From NCBI GenBank assembly GCA_036927565.1, contig JAYESD010000005.1, positions 152,974,023-153,038,022 of the forward strand: a stretch of DNA of 64,000 bases. The letters are read 5' to 3'. How positions within the stretch are numbered: position 1 is the first letter of the stretch; every line of letters starts with the position of its first letter. This DNA is from Tuctoria greenei. Taxonomy: Eukaryota > Streptophyta > Magnoliopsida > Poales > Poaceae. The notes under the pieces are model-generated. The model had not been told where the DNA came from. It did not search any database and worked only from the letters and a program-made list of their open reading frames with translations. The position numbers and the translations under genes were made by a program. Of this stretch, positions 45,937-56,027 are shown one piece after another.

Positions 45937-48900
45937 CCCCGGGGGCTTCGTAATCTCCTGTAGCCAAAAACCCTAGCCACCAGAAAATAAGAACGAGAGA
46001 ACATAGGGCCGCTAGGAAGAAAAAGAGAGGAAAAAGAGAGGGGGAAGAGGAAGAAAAAGAGGAGGTTGCTGTCGTCCACCGGAGATCATCGTCGTCGTCG
46101 TCGCGTCGCCGTCGTCGTGCCGCTGGAGGATCATTTCGCTGTCTCCTTCATCTACATCAGGTCCTCGTCCTCTTCATCTACGTCAGGCTGCCGTCATCTT
46201 CATCAACGAAGCTCTAGACCCCGAAGACACATGTCGTGCCGCCGTTCCACGACCGTCCGGACTAGATTCACACACGGTAGGTATTACGATCTAGATCTAA
46301 ACAATTATTTTGGTTCTAGTATATGAATTAGATCACGTGAAGGATGTGTTTTATTTGAGCGATCGTTAATCATTGTCTGATCATCTTAAAAATCACTTGG
46401 AACACACAAGTTAGATTAAATCATACAAGATCAATATGATATTTTAGATTTGGCAAAATTTATATTTTTAGTAATATTTAATCTGTTTTTCAGATTTAAT
46501 AAATAAGATTAAAGCCTTGTTAATTCATAAAGTGTCAAATTAAATCCAGAAAAATTCCCAAAATTTAGAATAAATTCTAGTAAGTTTTTAATAATATTTT
46601 CAGCATATTTAATGTTCTGAAATAACAATTTTGCCTCTGAATTAATTGTAATCAATTCCAAACTTGATCAATTAAATTGGAAAGCGTTATCGAAAATTAT
46701 TAAAAAGCCATGGAAATTTATATAACATTAATACGAACATATTTTCTGCATGCATCCATATTTTGCATATTGATTAGTGGTTGCAATACATTTATTATGT
46801 ATGTTTGCTTGGGTATGTGGTTGATTGCGAGTAGACTGGTACGCTCAAGAGGTTACGATCGAGAAGGGAGTATGCGTGGATCTTCGTGTGCATATTGATC
46901 CTGTTTTTAAAATAAATTTTTTTTTTTTGCAAACTACATGCTTGTGTCAATTTGATGGGAATCCTATGGTAGGAAGTTTACCAGCATTGTTTGACCACCC
47001 TTGTCGCCTGGAATTTATGGTAGAGAGTCGGGAAGGGCTTTTACCTTTTTGCTTCGCTTAATTAATTGGGATGGGAAAACAATACTACACATTTAATTAT
47101 GCATTAATGATATTCTGGTTAATGTAAACTGGTCAATATGATATGGTAATGGGTGATCTAAGCAAGCCAGGTATGTGGATGGGTTGGATGTTATGGTGGT
47201 TTGCTTGTTATAGATCTAAGGACCGGTTCATGCGAGAAAAGGCCAGGACTACAGTGCCACCACGAGGACAAGTATGGGTGTGGCATAGCTGACTAATTAG
47301 GGCTTTGCGAATGCTATTTCGACAATTATGGATGCTCGGGGAAGTGGTAGTCGGATTGGGTTTGTTGATGATTGGCGGGACTACCCTGGGATCTGAATGT
47401 CTCAAGAGGGGGCCCTTGGTTGAAGATGTGCTCAGTTGGAGTCATCGCCACCGGTGAAACCTCAGTGGAGTCTAAATAGGCTAGTAATCCCTTTGTAAAG
47501 GCTATTTTGTGATCTCTTGGCCATACACCAAATGAAGTATAATTGGCATAAGGGAGGTTCTTTAGTCGCCGACAGGTGATGAAATCACAAACACGTGGGT
47601 AAAGTGGTACGAACTCTACAGAGTATTAAAACTATCATGATAGTCGTGCTCCCGGTTAAGAGCACCTGGATGACCTACATGATTAGAGAAAAATTGGGAT
47701 TTGGGATGGTTATGGTTTGGTAATGGTCATGGTTGATATTATGGATATGGTTATGGGATGGAATCATGGTTTATGACATTGATTATGGTTATTGGTAATG
47801 GTGAATTATGGACTGGAATTATGATGGTTACATGGTTTATGATGTGTTTACTTCACATAAATATGATACATTGCTTTTCCAAATGGTTTTTACTGTACTT
47901 TTCAGTACTTAGCCTTTATTACATTTGTCATTTGAATCAGCCACATGTCATACTTTCGATACTTACTGAGTACGACATATACTCACCATTGCAATCCCCC
48001 CAACAGTTGCAGGTCAGGATTGTGAGTTTAATGGAGATAATGCGGAGTTCTAGGCCGTGTCTGCCGTTAGCCTTGCCTATGGTGTTTTTGGAGCTGCACT
48101 ATCCCCTATGCTTAGTTTTCTTAGTTGCTTAGTTTGCTTAATTAGTTTATTTCTATTGCATTAGTTCAAACTTGTCATTAATATTCATTAGAGTTTGTAT
48201 TCGAGACTATAATGAATCGTGTAATAAAAGTACTTATTTAATATTTTGAGCCGTGGTAATTGTCTGTATATCGTTTGTGAATCACTTGTGTATGTGTGTT
48301 AAACATCCTGGGCACACATACACTGCACTTGGTTCATTTTAAGAACCGGGTGTCACACCTTGCTCTTGGAATTGGTTAGGCTCAAACCCTTCAAACTCTT
48401 GGTGTTGTAGATCCTCCGCGGCACTCTCTAGCGCAAATCCGTCTAATCCACAAAAGAAACATACAAGACAAGAAACGCAATCAAAGAGTGCACATATATT
48501 ACTCAATATGACATGACATGCATGATTAATGCAAATGCAAGGTAGAACTTGTTAATAGATTTCTTTTAATGATCACTAACTAGTTCTTATAGTTTTTAAC
48601 AAGTTTCTACAGGTTTGGAGTTGATTAGATCAAAATTTAGAATTAATTTCACACAATTTAGTCAGAAAAATCGGACTAGTCTGCAGAAGGCCCAACTTGT
48701 CCGCACTTCGCAGAACTCGCGAACTAGGGTTTTCTAGATCGACGTAATTTTGGAGATTGGGGGTTGAATTCTCGTAAGAAAAAGAGAATAGAAGGTATAC
48801 CAGGTGTTTAGCACTCCAATGAATCATGAAACTTGGAGGTAACACTTGGATCTTGATGATCTAGGGTTGGTGATGAACTTGGAGATGAATTGGTGATGGA

Positions 48901-51058
48901 GAACGAAAGCTTGGTGGAGATCTTGATCCACTTTCGTTTCCTCCTCTTCTTCTTATTGCTTGGGATCTACTCCTCCTTCCTTGGTGGTGGCTATCCATGA
49001 ACTAGGGTTTGGGTGGGGTGGAAAAGTGGCAAATAGATGTCAACCAAAGGGGTGGGGTTGTTTATATCGAGGTGGAGGCTAGGGTTAGATGGATTTCGAG
49101 TTTGGGATGAGTAGATGCCGGTTTAGAGTCCCACATTGGCTCTAAAAGAGTTAGGCACGATGTCCCTAGGCCCACTTAATGTGAAACCCAAGAAACAAGT
49201 CATAAAACAAAAGATCAACTAAGAGTCGCGAAATATCGGACAAGTCCGAAAAGGATCGGACTAGTCTGAAGTTGTATAGAGAGAAAATTGGACAAGTCTG
49301 CACAAAATTCGTACAAGTCCGACTTTATTCAGAGAGGAAAACGGACAAGTCCGCTGGAACACCGGACTAGTCCAGAAAAGTCCAGGGACTTAGCAAATTT
49401 TCAAGGATTCTTGGAATATCGGACTAGTCCGCACAAAATCGGACAAGTCCGAAAGTTTCCAGAGGCAAAATCGGACTAGTCCGCAACAAAAACAGACAAG
49501 TCTGTTTTTAGTCAGAGAGAAATCGGACTAGTCCTCAGTAAAATTGGACTAGTCCGCACTTTCCTACATTTTAAGTGCGGTTTTGTTCCAAATAAATTTT
49601 AATCGTTCCAAATCAATTTTAAATGCTTTGAATCAATTTTAAACTCGTTCATCTTGATGTGGATTAATGTTAAACATGTATATGAATGTATGTAGGGCAT
49701 GAAGCATGAAAATGAGGGTGTTACAGTGAACTCCGCCGCAGGATCATCCAACGGCAATGCTTCGCAACCTGCTCGTCAATGAGCAACAGCCAGCAGGCAC
49801 TGTTATCCAGGCAGGCTTCACACCACCTCCACCTACTCAAGCTAACAATGTTGGGCAACAGGATGGAGGCTTTGTGTCGGTCACTACATCGACACACAAC
49901 AACCCTGAGAGCGCACTGATTGCTGCGCGTACTCTTCTAGAGCGTCCACCAGCACCTGGAGCACCTTAGGGTGCGATGGAGCAGTGGCACGCTGATGTGC
50001 AGCATCTGGTTGGAGCCGCAGCCGATGCCATCAGCAACCAAGGTCCTCCCCCTTCTGGGCAGGCACCTTCTCAGCGTAGGACCTTGTTTGAAAGACTTGG
50101 TCCTCATGCATCACAACACTAGAGGTTTGTTGTGTCTCAGATGGTGACATCGCTCCCCTCCGGGGCGCGTCGCACCTGTACTATGTAAAGACTCTCATTA
50201 CATGATTTGTGGTCGGAGCTTGACCGCCATTACAGGCAACAGGACGGCCGCGTCCACATCAAGTGGCGCGCTCGTGAATGGCGGGAGGCTCGGGAAAACC
50301 CTCCTCCTTCGGGAGTAGGGGGCGGCTGTTTAGCCTTGGCCATGAACTTGCGCATGGTCCGCTGGCCCTAGATGTTCCGGCGTCATCTGCTAGAGAAATT
50401 TGATGGGACTGTCAATCTGGTTGAGTTCCACCAAATATACTCCACCGCCATTCTAGCAGCGGGTGGCAATGAGGCTGTAATGGCCAACTACTTCCCGATG
50501 GCTCTGCCTGGACCGCAAGGTGTTGGTTCATGAGTCTGCCGCTCAACTCTATCTATAGTTTGGTGGAGCTATGCCAGCAGTTCATCGCCAACTTCAGGAG
50601 CTCCTACACACTACCACGCACCAAACTGGACATTTTTGCTGTGAACCAAACATCGGGAGAATCGTTGTGGCCCTTCATCCAGTGATTTTCTTAGGTACGC
50701 AACACCATTACCTCCATCTCCAAAGCATCTGTCATTGTGGCATTTAGACAGGGTGTCAGATATAGGTGTCAGATATAAGAAGATGCTGGAGAAGCTGGCG
50801 ACGAAGGAAGTCACTAGTGTCACGGAGTTATTCAGCCTGGCCAATAAGTGCACCTGGGTCGCAGAGGGCCGGGAAATGCACTCTAAGCCAACTTTGGAAG
50901 ATAATAAAAAGCCCTCCAAAGCTGAAGCCACTACCTCCAGCAGTGGCAAAAAGATGGAAAAGACCAACAGCAAGAAAAAGCTATCGACCGACACATCTAC
51001 AGCTGCGGCGGCTGCAGCTCCAGGTGGCTGGGGGCCACGCCCCAAAAAGCGACCTTGA

Positions 51059-52131
51059 CCTTCGTTAGAAGATGGCGGTGGTTCAAAAGTGTGATGTACG
51101 ATCCAGAAAACGAACAAACACAGCTTAGAATACTGTCGGGAGGTCCAAAACCTTGTAGAGCGCTACAACAAGCACCAAGAAGAAGCTCCTTTCTATCAAC
51201 GGGAAGGAAGACAAAAAGTCGACGAAGCTCCGGCTGAAACAAAGCTAGGTTTTCAGGACACCGAGAAGGTACCGAAGGCTATGTACAACACAGTCGACGA
51301 CGATTCTGACATCTCTGACAGCGAGCATTGGAAGACCCTCAACAGCATCTATGGTTGGTCTTGGGACATTACAACTCGTCGCGTACTCAAGACAATGTGG
51401 CAGAAAATGGCTGCCGTAGCTCCTGCTGCCAGGGCAGAATTGCATCGGAAGTGGATGGACAAACACATTAATTTTGATGCAACAGACCACCTCAGGAACA
51501 TGGTCGGAGGTGGCCAACTGCCACTGATGGTATCTCCCGCCATAAACAACGTCCAACTCTACCATGTTTTGCTAGACAGAGGCGCAACCGTCAATCTCTT
51601 GAGCTTTGAAGTGTCACGAAGATCCATCTCCAACTCTTGCACCTTCACCCCTCAAGACCTTTCTCTGGGGTAGGTCCGAGGGCCATCAGCCCCCTCGGAT
51701 CCATTGTGCTCCTAGTGACCTTCGAGACTCGGGAGAAGTATAGGACCGAGAAGCTGGTCTTTGACGCCTCTCACATCAGTCTGCCCTTCAACGCCATATT
51801 GGGCAGGCCTGTCCGATATAGGTTCATGGCCATAGATCACTATGGCTACCTGGTGTTCAAGATGTCGACACCTTCGGCCGGTCTCCAGATCCGCGGAGAT
51901 CACACGGCCAGAGTTACCGCACTTGAAGAATTCCACGCGCTTGCAATGGCACGGGAGGGAACCTCTTGCAAAGAGCTAGCTGCTCAACCTCCGATCACTC
52001 GTCATCAAGGCTCAACCTCTTCACCACATGTGCAACCAAGCGGCGACACCGATGTTCCTGTCAAAGTCATCCAAAACGAGTTCGATGCTGCCCAGACCAC
52101 ACGTATATCGGGACACCTGGACAACAAATAA
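51059..52131 (+). pseudogene. Tat-type protease and upstream linker
   Basis: The best piece (51281-51673 then 51637-52131) carries the acid protease site in altered form: VLLDRGATVNLLS, where this family normally has DGGA. It continues after a shift near 51665 with VGPRAISPLGSIVLLVTF and ISLPFNAILGRPVRYRFMAI, the usual end of RIRE2-like protease. The changed residue next to the catalytic aspartate would probably prevent activity. The stretch 51059-51280 is degenerate linker with no clear domain. Confidence 0.8.
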
Positions 52132-52140
52132 AAACTCACG

Positions 52141-52850
52141 CTCATAACTTTTCTTTGGGCAAATGTTGATGTGCTTTACTGGCAACCATCACAAATGCCT
52201 TGGGTCCCAAGGGAGGTGATTGAGCACATTTTGAAGATTTATCCTGACGCACGGCTGTACACCAAAAACCCCGGAAGCAATCAGTCGAGCGGCAAAACTT
52301 CATCCGATAAGAGATCAAGAAGCTACTCGAAGCATGTTTCATATGGGAGGTTCATCATCCAAAATGGTTGGAAGACCTATTCGTTGTACCCAAGGACGGT
52401 GGGAAGCTTCAGATGTGTATCGACTACACCACCTTGAATAAGGCATGTCTAAAAGATCCATTTCCACTACCTAGAATAGATCAGATAGTGGAATCCATGT
52501 CCGGGTGTGAGGTATTGTGTTTTATAGATGCCTACTCCGGATATCATCATATTTGGATGTCTAAGGAAGATGATTAGCATACTGCCTTTATAACAGTAGA
52601 TGGATTGTATTGTTATACTGCCATGCCATTTGGTCTCAAAAATGCTGCTTCAACTTTTGTGCGAGCTATGCAAAAAACCTTTAGAGAGCTAATCAGGGAC
52701 TTGGTGGAGGTGTATGTCTACGACATCGTCGTGAAGGTCATGAACAAGGAGTCAGTATTTGACAACTTGCAAGCCATCTTCGACAAGCTACGCATCACGG
52801 GAAGTGTGTCTTCGGGGTTAGCTCCGGGAAGCTCCTTGGTTTCTTGGTGA
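52141..52850 (+). pseudogene. Tat-type reverse transcriptase
   Basis: It reads WLEDLFVVPKDGGKLQMCID, YTTLNKACLKDPFPLPRIDQ, VLCFIDAYSGYHHI, TAMPFGLKNAASTFVRAMQ and VEVYVYDIVVK. The catalytic YVDD motif has become YVYD, so the active-site aspartate pair is lost. Stops occur at about 52150, 52186, 52219 and 52574, and the frame shifts near 52810. These motifs define a Ty3-gypsy RT of the Tat type. Confidence 0.87.
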
Positions 52851-53763
52851 CTCATCGAGGAATTGAGGCGAACCTGGTGAAGATCAAGGCTATTGAAGAT
52901 ATGCGGCCCCCATCCCGCATCAAGGATGTCTAGAAGCTAACTAGATGTCTAGCTGCGTTCAGCTGGTTCATCTCAAGACTGGCAAAGCGGGCACTTCCCT
53001 TCTTCAAGCTATTGAGGAAGACCGGACCTTTCCATTGGTTCGAAGAAGCTGAAAAGGCATTCCAAGAGCTCAAGCAGCTCCTCACCACATTACAAATCTT
53101 GGTAGCTCCGAACCCTGGTGAGCCTCTACTGCTTTACATTTCTGCAACTATGGAGGTTGTTAGCATGGTCCTGGTCACGGAAGGACCAGAGCCGCATCTA
53201 GTTCAGGAGCCCATACCCCTCTGGGAGGGTCCGGAGTTACCTGAAGGCAAGTTTGGGTCCCAGCCCCTAGGAACGGATCTTCAAAGCAAAATGCTAGAGG
53301 ATCAACCTATCTCATCTGAGGGAGGTCACACGACTGATAAGGATGATCCGTATCCCTCCGGGAGGGTTTGGATGGAACAAGAAGAAGTTTTAGACCCCTA
53401 CAGGAGGGTGCAAGAAAATCAACACGAAGGTCCGAACCCGTCCGGGAGGGTCCAGATCGATGGAGAATAAGCTATGGGCCACTCCTAGAGGGTTCGGACC
53501 GTCCAGCGGCTAGTGTACTTCATCAGTGAAGTACTCCATGACACCAAGACTAGATACATTGAAGTGCATAAACTGCTATACGCAGTTCTTATTGCCTCAA
53601 GGAACTTCATCATTACATCCAAGCCCAGAAGATATCAGTGGTAAATTCTTATCCACTGCGTGCTATTATGCATAATCCTAATTCTACTGAGAACATCGCC
53701 AAGTGGGCAGTGGAGTTAGCAGAATTCGATCTTGAATTCCTGTAGCGAATAGCTATCAAGACT
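52851..53763 (+). pseudogene. Tat-type RT connection and RNase H, with a repeat-rich insert
   Basis: After the RT thumb (about 52850-52935, with a stop near 52931), RNase H begins with FHWFEEAEKAFQELKQLLTT and resumes with VQRLVYFISEVLHDTKTRYI and EVHKLLYAVLIASRNFIITS near 53500-53620. Between VLVTEGPEPH and VQRLVYF there are about 105 extra codons (53185-53500), rich in G, P, E and D. Related short segments recur there (DPYPSGRVWMEQEE, DPYRRVQENQHE, GPNPSGRVQ). The ALDDFLAEW-type end precedes the additional RNase H. Stops near 53468 and 53740 show decay. Confidence 0.75.
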
Positions 53764-53773
53764 CAAGCCTTGG

Positions 53774-54316
53774 ATGATTTTTTGGCAGAGTGGACTCCTT
53801 CTCAATCAAATTTTGGGGGGGCCTAGTGAGCAGAAGCTGGAACCCAAGGTCCCGGTCTTAATCGAGTGTCATTGGACCCTCTACTTTGATGGCTCCGTGC
53901 AGAAGAAAGGGGTTGGAGCCGAAATACTTCTCGCTCCGATCGGGGAGAAGGTCAAATATATGGTGCACCTTGATTTCCAGGCGACCAATAACATGGTGGA
54001 ATATGAAGCTCTCATATATGGGCTCAAGGTGGCGCTATCTTTTGGCATCAAGCAGGTTCTAGTGAAGGGTGACTCACAGCTCATCATCAAGAAAGTTAAA
54101 GGCGAATGCAGTTGCAATAATCATCAACTCGTTGCTTATCTCCTTGAAGTCCAGAAGCTCCAGAAGGACTTCGACGTCCTGGACCTCTGCCATGTCCAGC
54201 GTCTCAACAACGCAGAAGCTGACGAACTCTCGATGAAAGATTCAATCGGAGCTCCATCTTCTGACGGAGTCTTTGTCCGGAGATTGTTAAGACCAACCGC
54301 TCATCTGCCGAATTGA
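53774..54316 (+). pseudogene. Additional RNase H (aRNH) of Tat lineage
   Basis: A second, archaeal-like RNase H domain is characteristic of Tat elements. Visible catalytic positions are YFDGS (aspartate), NMVEYEALIYGL (glutamate), KGDSQLIIKK (aspartate) and NNAEADELS (aspartate). This is the best-preserved block of the element: one frame of 180 codons with no stop. It is thought to supplement the RT-linked RNase H. The tail (APSSDGVFVRRLLRPTAH) runs into a stop at 54314. Confidence 0.85.
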
Positions 54317-54429
54317 GTGAAGGGGGCATGACCAGCACCTCGAAGCTGGTGGCCCTGTTACCATGGAGCCCACTAAGGGTCATAGGTGCTGCAAGAAGCT
54401 CCGAGCAACCTGGTATGCAAGACTTAGAA

Positions 54430-55685
54430 TCTCAAATTAGCTCTGATGCATGGAATCGAAGATCTGGATCTACTTGAAGGATAACCACCCTCCTGAAGAC
54501 GGTGTATCCACTGACCGGATCATCAGATTGGCTAAAAGATACACGCTGGTAGAAGGGGATCTCTACCGACACGGTGCCAACGGTTTCCTAATGCGGTGCA
54601 TTGACAGGGAAGAAGGTCGCGAGCTCCTTGTGGAGATCCATGGAGGCGAGTGTGGGAACCACGTGTCTTCCTACACGCTGGTTGGGAAAGCCTTTCGGCA
54701 TGGCTTCTACTAGCCTACAGCTCTCCAGGATGCACTAGAGTTGGTGAAAAAGTGTGAAGGGTGCCAGTTACACGCTAAACAAATTCACACACCAGCTCAG
54801 TCACTGCAAATTATTCTTCCTACATGGCCATTCGTTGTGTGGGGCATGGACATCTTGGAACCTTCCCCAAAAACCGTCGGAGGTTACAGGTTCCTGCATG
54901 TCGCCGTCGAGAAGTTCACCAAGTGGCCGGAAGCTACTCCAGTTGTGACCATCAATAAACAATCAGCAATCAAGTTCTTGAAGTCCATAGTCTGCGAATT
55001 TTGAGTTCCGAAAAGAGTCATCACTTACAACGGAACCCAATTTACAAGTGCAACATTTCAAGATTATTGCAAAGACCTCAACATTCAAGTGAGCTACGCA
55101 TCAGAAGCTCAGCCGGCATGTAATGTCCAAGCCGAGAGAGCAAATGCAGAAAATTTAAAAGGACTCAAGACACGCACTTATGAGTGCCTGAAAAAACACG
55201 GAGCCAACTGGATCGAGGAGCTTCCGTCTGCACTACGGCCAAGCAGAACTACACCTAACCGATCTATTGGAGAGACACCCTTCTTCCTGGTGTACGGAGC
55301 TGATGCAATCCTTCCTCTGGAGGTCACCATGGGGTCACTCCGGGTCCAGAACTTAGACGAAGCCACGCAGTACCAGCTCTGGCGTGAAGACCTTGACCTC
55401 GTCGATGAGGGAAGGTGCCAAGCAGCAGTTTAAAATGCACATTATTGCTAGGCGCTCCGACGCTATGATCAAAGGCATGTTCGTAACCAACAGCTCGAGG
55501 AAGGCGACCTGGTGCTGCCAAAAATACTGACTCGATAAGGGATGAACAAACTTTACCCCAGCTGGGAAGGTCCCTTCCGAGTGATCAAAGTATCCCGTCC
55601 TAGATGCGTTCGCTTGGCAACTGAGGATGGGACCCCACTTTCTAATCCTTGGAACATCGAGCACCTCTGTATGTTTTACGCTTAG
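54430..55685 (+). pseudogene. Tat-type integrase
   Basis: The HHCC zinc finger is represented by VEIHGGECGNHVSS and LVKKCEGCQLHAK. The core keeps WGMDILEPSPKTVGG (first aspartate). In RVITYNGTQFTSATF a tyrosine stands where the second catalytic aspartate belongs (usually SDNGTQF). The third block is NVQAERANAENLKGLK (glutamate). The C-terminal part, LRPSRTTPNRSIGETPFFLV and YPSWEGPFRVIKV, ends at the stop 55683-55685. In-frame stops occur at about 54711, 55002, 55431, 55448 and 55537. It cannot be active. Confidence 0.87.
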
Positions 55686-56027
55686 TATCACGGAGGTGAG
55701 TGTGTAATTACATGCAATGTAAATTATAGAGTCTATACAAAGAGTCGGGTACGTCCTCCGAGAGAACATTCGGATCCCTCCGGGAGGATCCATGAAGTTC
55801 AAGAAACACTTGACACAGTCACAACACTAAAAGTGTAGCTAACTACCCAGGGTTAGTACAAGATGTATAGTACGCTTAGCCTTGTTCCATACCTTAAGTG
55901 TGTCCTTGACTCCCCTGTAATCCGTACCTATAATGAAAAGCATTGTTGTGTAAAAGAAGACTCCACGCGCATTAATTTTGTGTAGGCTCATTCTCTTTTA
56001 TTTATCCTTTTCCTTCTCGTCTATAAC
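55686..56027 (+). other. Spacer after Tat-type pol
   Basis: No frame longer than 60 codons. It holds the near-palindrome GGATCCCTCCGGGAGGATCC (about 55772-55791), related to the CTCCGGGAGG motifs in the pol insert at 53350-53450. The sequence ends at the ATAAC duplication of a solo LTR. Confidence 0.6.

Larger units (their letters stand above)
44994..48357 (+). mobile_element. Solo LTR of a chimeric Tekay-like family, TSD CCTTG
   Basis: It runs from TGTAACACC to CCGGGTGTCACA over 3364 bp, with CCTTG at 44989-44993 and 48358-48362. The 5' part (44994 to about 46890) is unlike the other Tekay LTRs: an AT-rich tract (45050-45540), a GC-rich block (45545-45960) with its own TATA, a purine-rich run (46005-46060), GTC repeats (about 46090-46120) and AT-rich DNA to 46890. 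The 3' part (46899-48357) aligns closely with 39593-41043. It is nested within the minus-strand solo LTR and is the younger of the two. Confidence 0.88.
43557..49725 (-). mobile_element. Solo LTR of Tekay family, TSD GTGAA (contains a nested solo LTR)
   Basis: On the minus strand it starts TGTAACACCC (49725) and ends CCGGGTGTCACA (43557), with GTGAA at 43552-43556 and 49726-49730. Removing the nested 44994-48357 and its 5-bp duplication leaves about 2800 bp, close to the other Tekay LTRs. No internal sequence remains, so it arose by LTR-LTR recombination. It retains a dense CGGACWAGTCCG cluster at 48670-49560. It landed in the third codon of the Tat gag. Confidence 0.9.
43549..51058 (+). pseudogene. 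Tat-type gag, split by solo LTR
   Basis: The start codon ATG is at 43549 and codons 1-3 read MVN. The solo LTR 43557-49725 interrupts there, and gag resumes at 49731 with SAAGSSNGNASQPARQ then a stop. Further stretches recognisable as gypsy gag include FRRHLLEKFDGTVNLVEF near 50370 and GGNEAVMANYFPMALPG near 50470. The C-terminal part, WHLDRVSDIGVRYKKMLEKL to a lysine- and alanine-rich end, ends at 51058. Stops and shifts occur at about 49788, 49967, 50120, 50186, 50368, 50532 and 50640. The intact protein would form the virus-like particle; this copy cannot. Confidence 0.82.

Noticed and set aside
46066..46326. A serine/arginine-rich 86-codon frame
   Set aside because: It reads GTC/GTCGTC repeats and a purine tract in an LTR leader; no domain.
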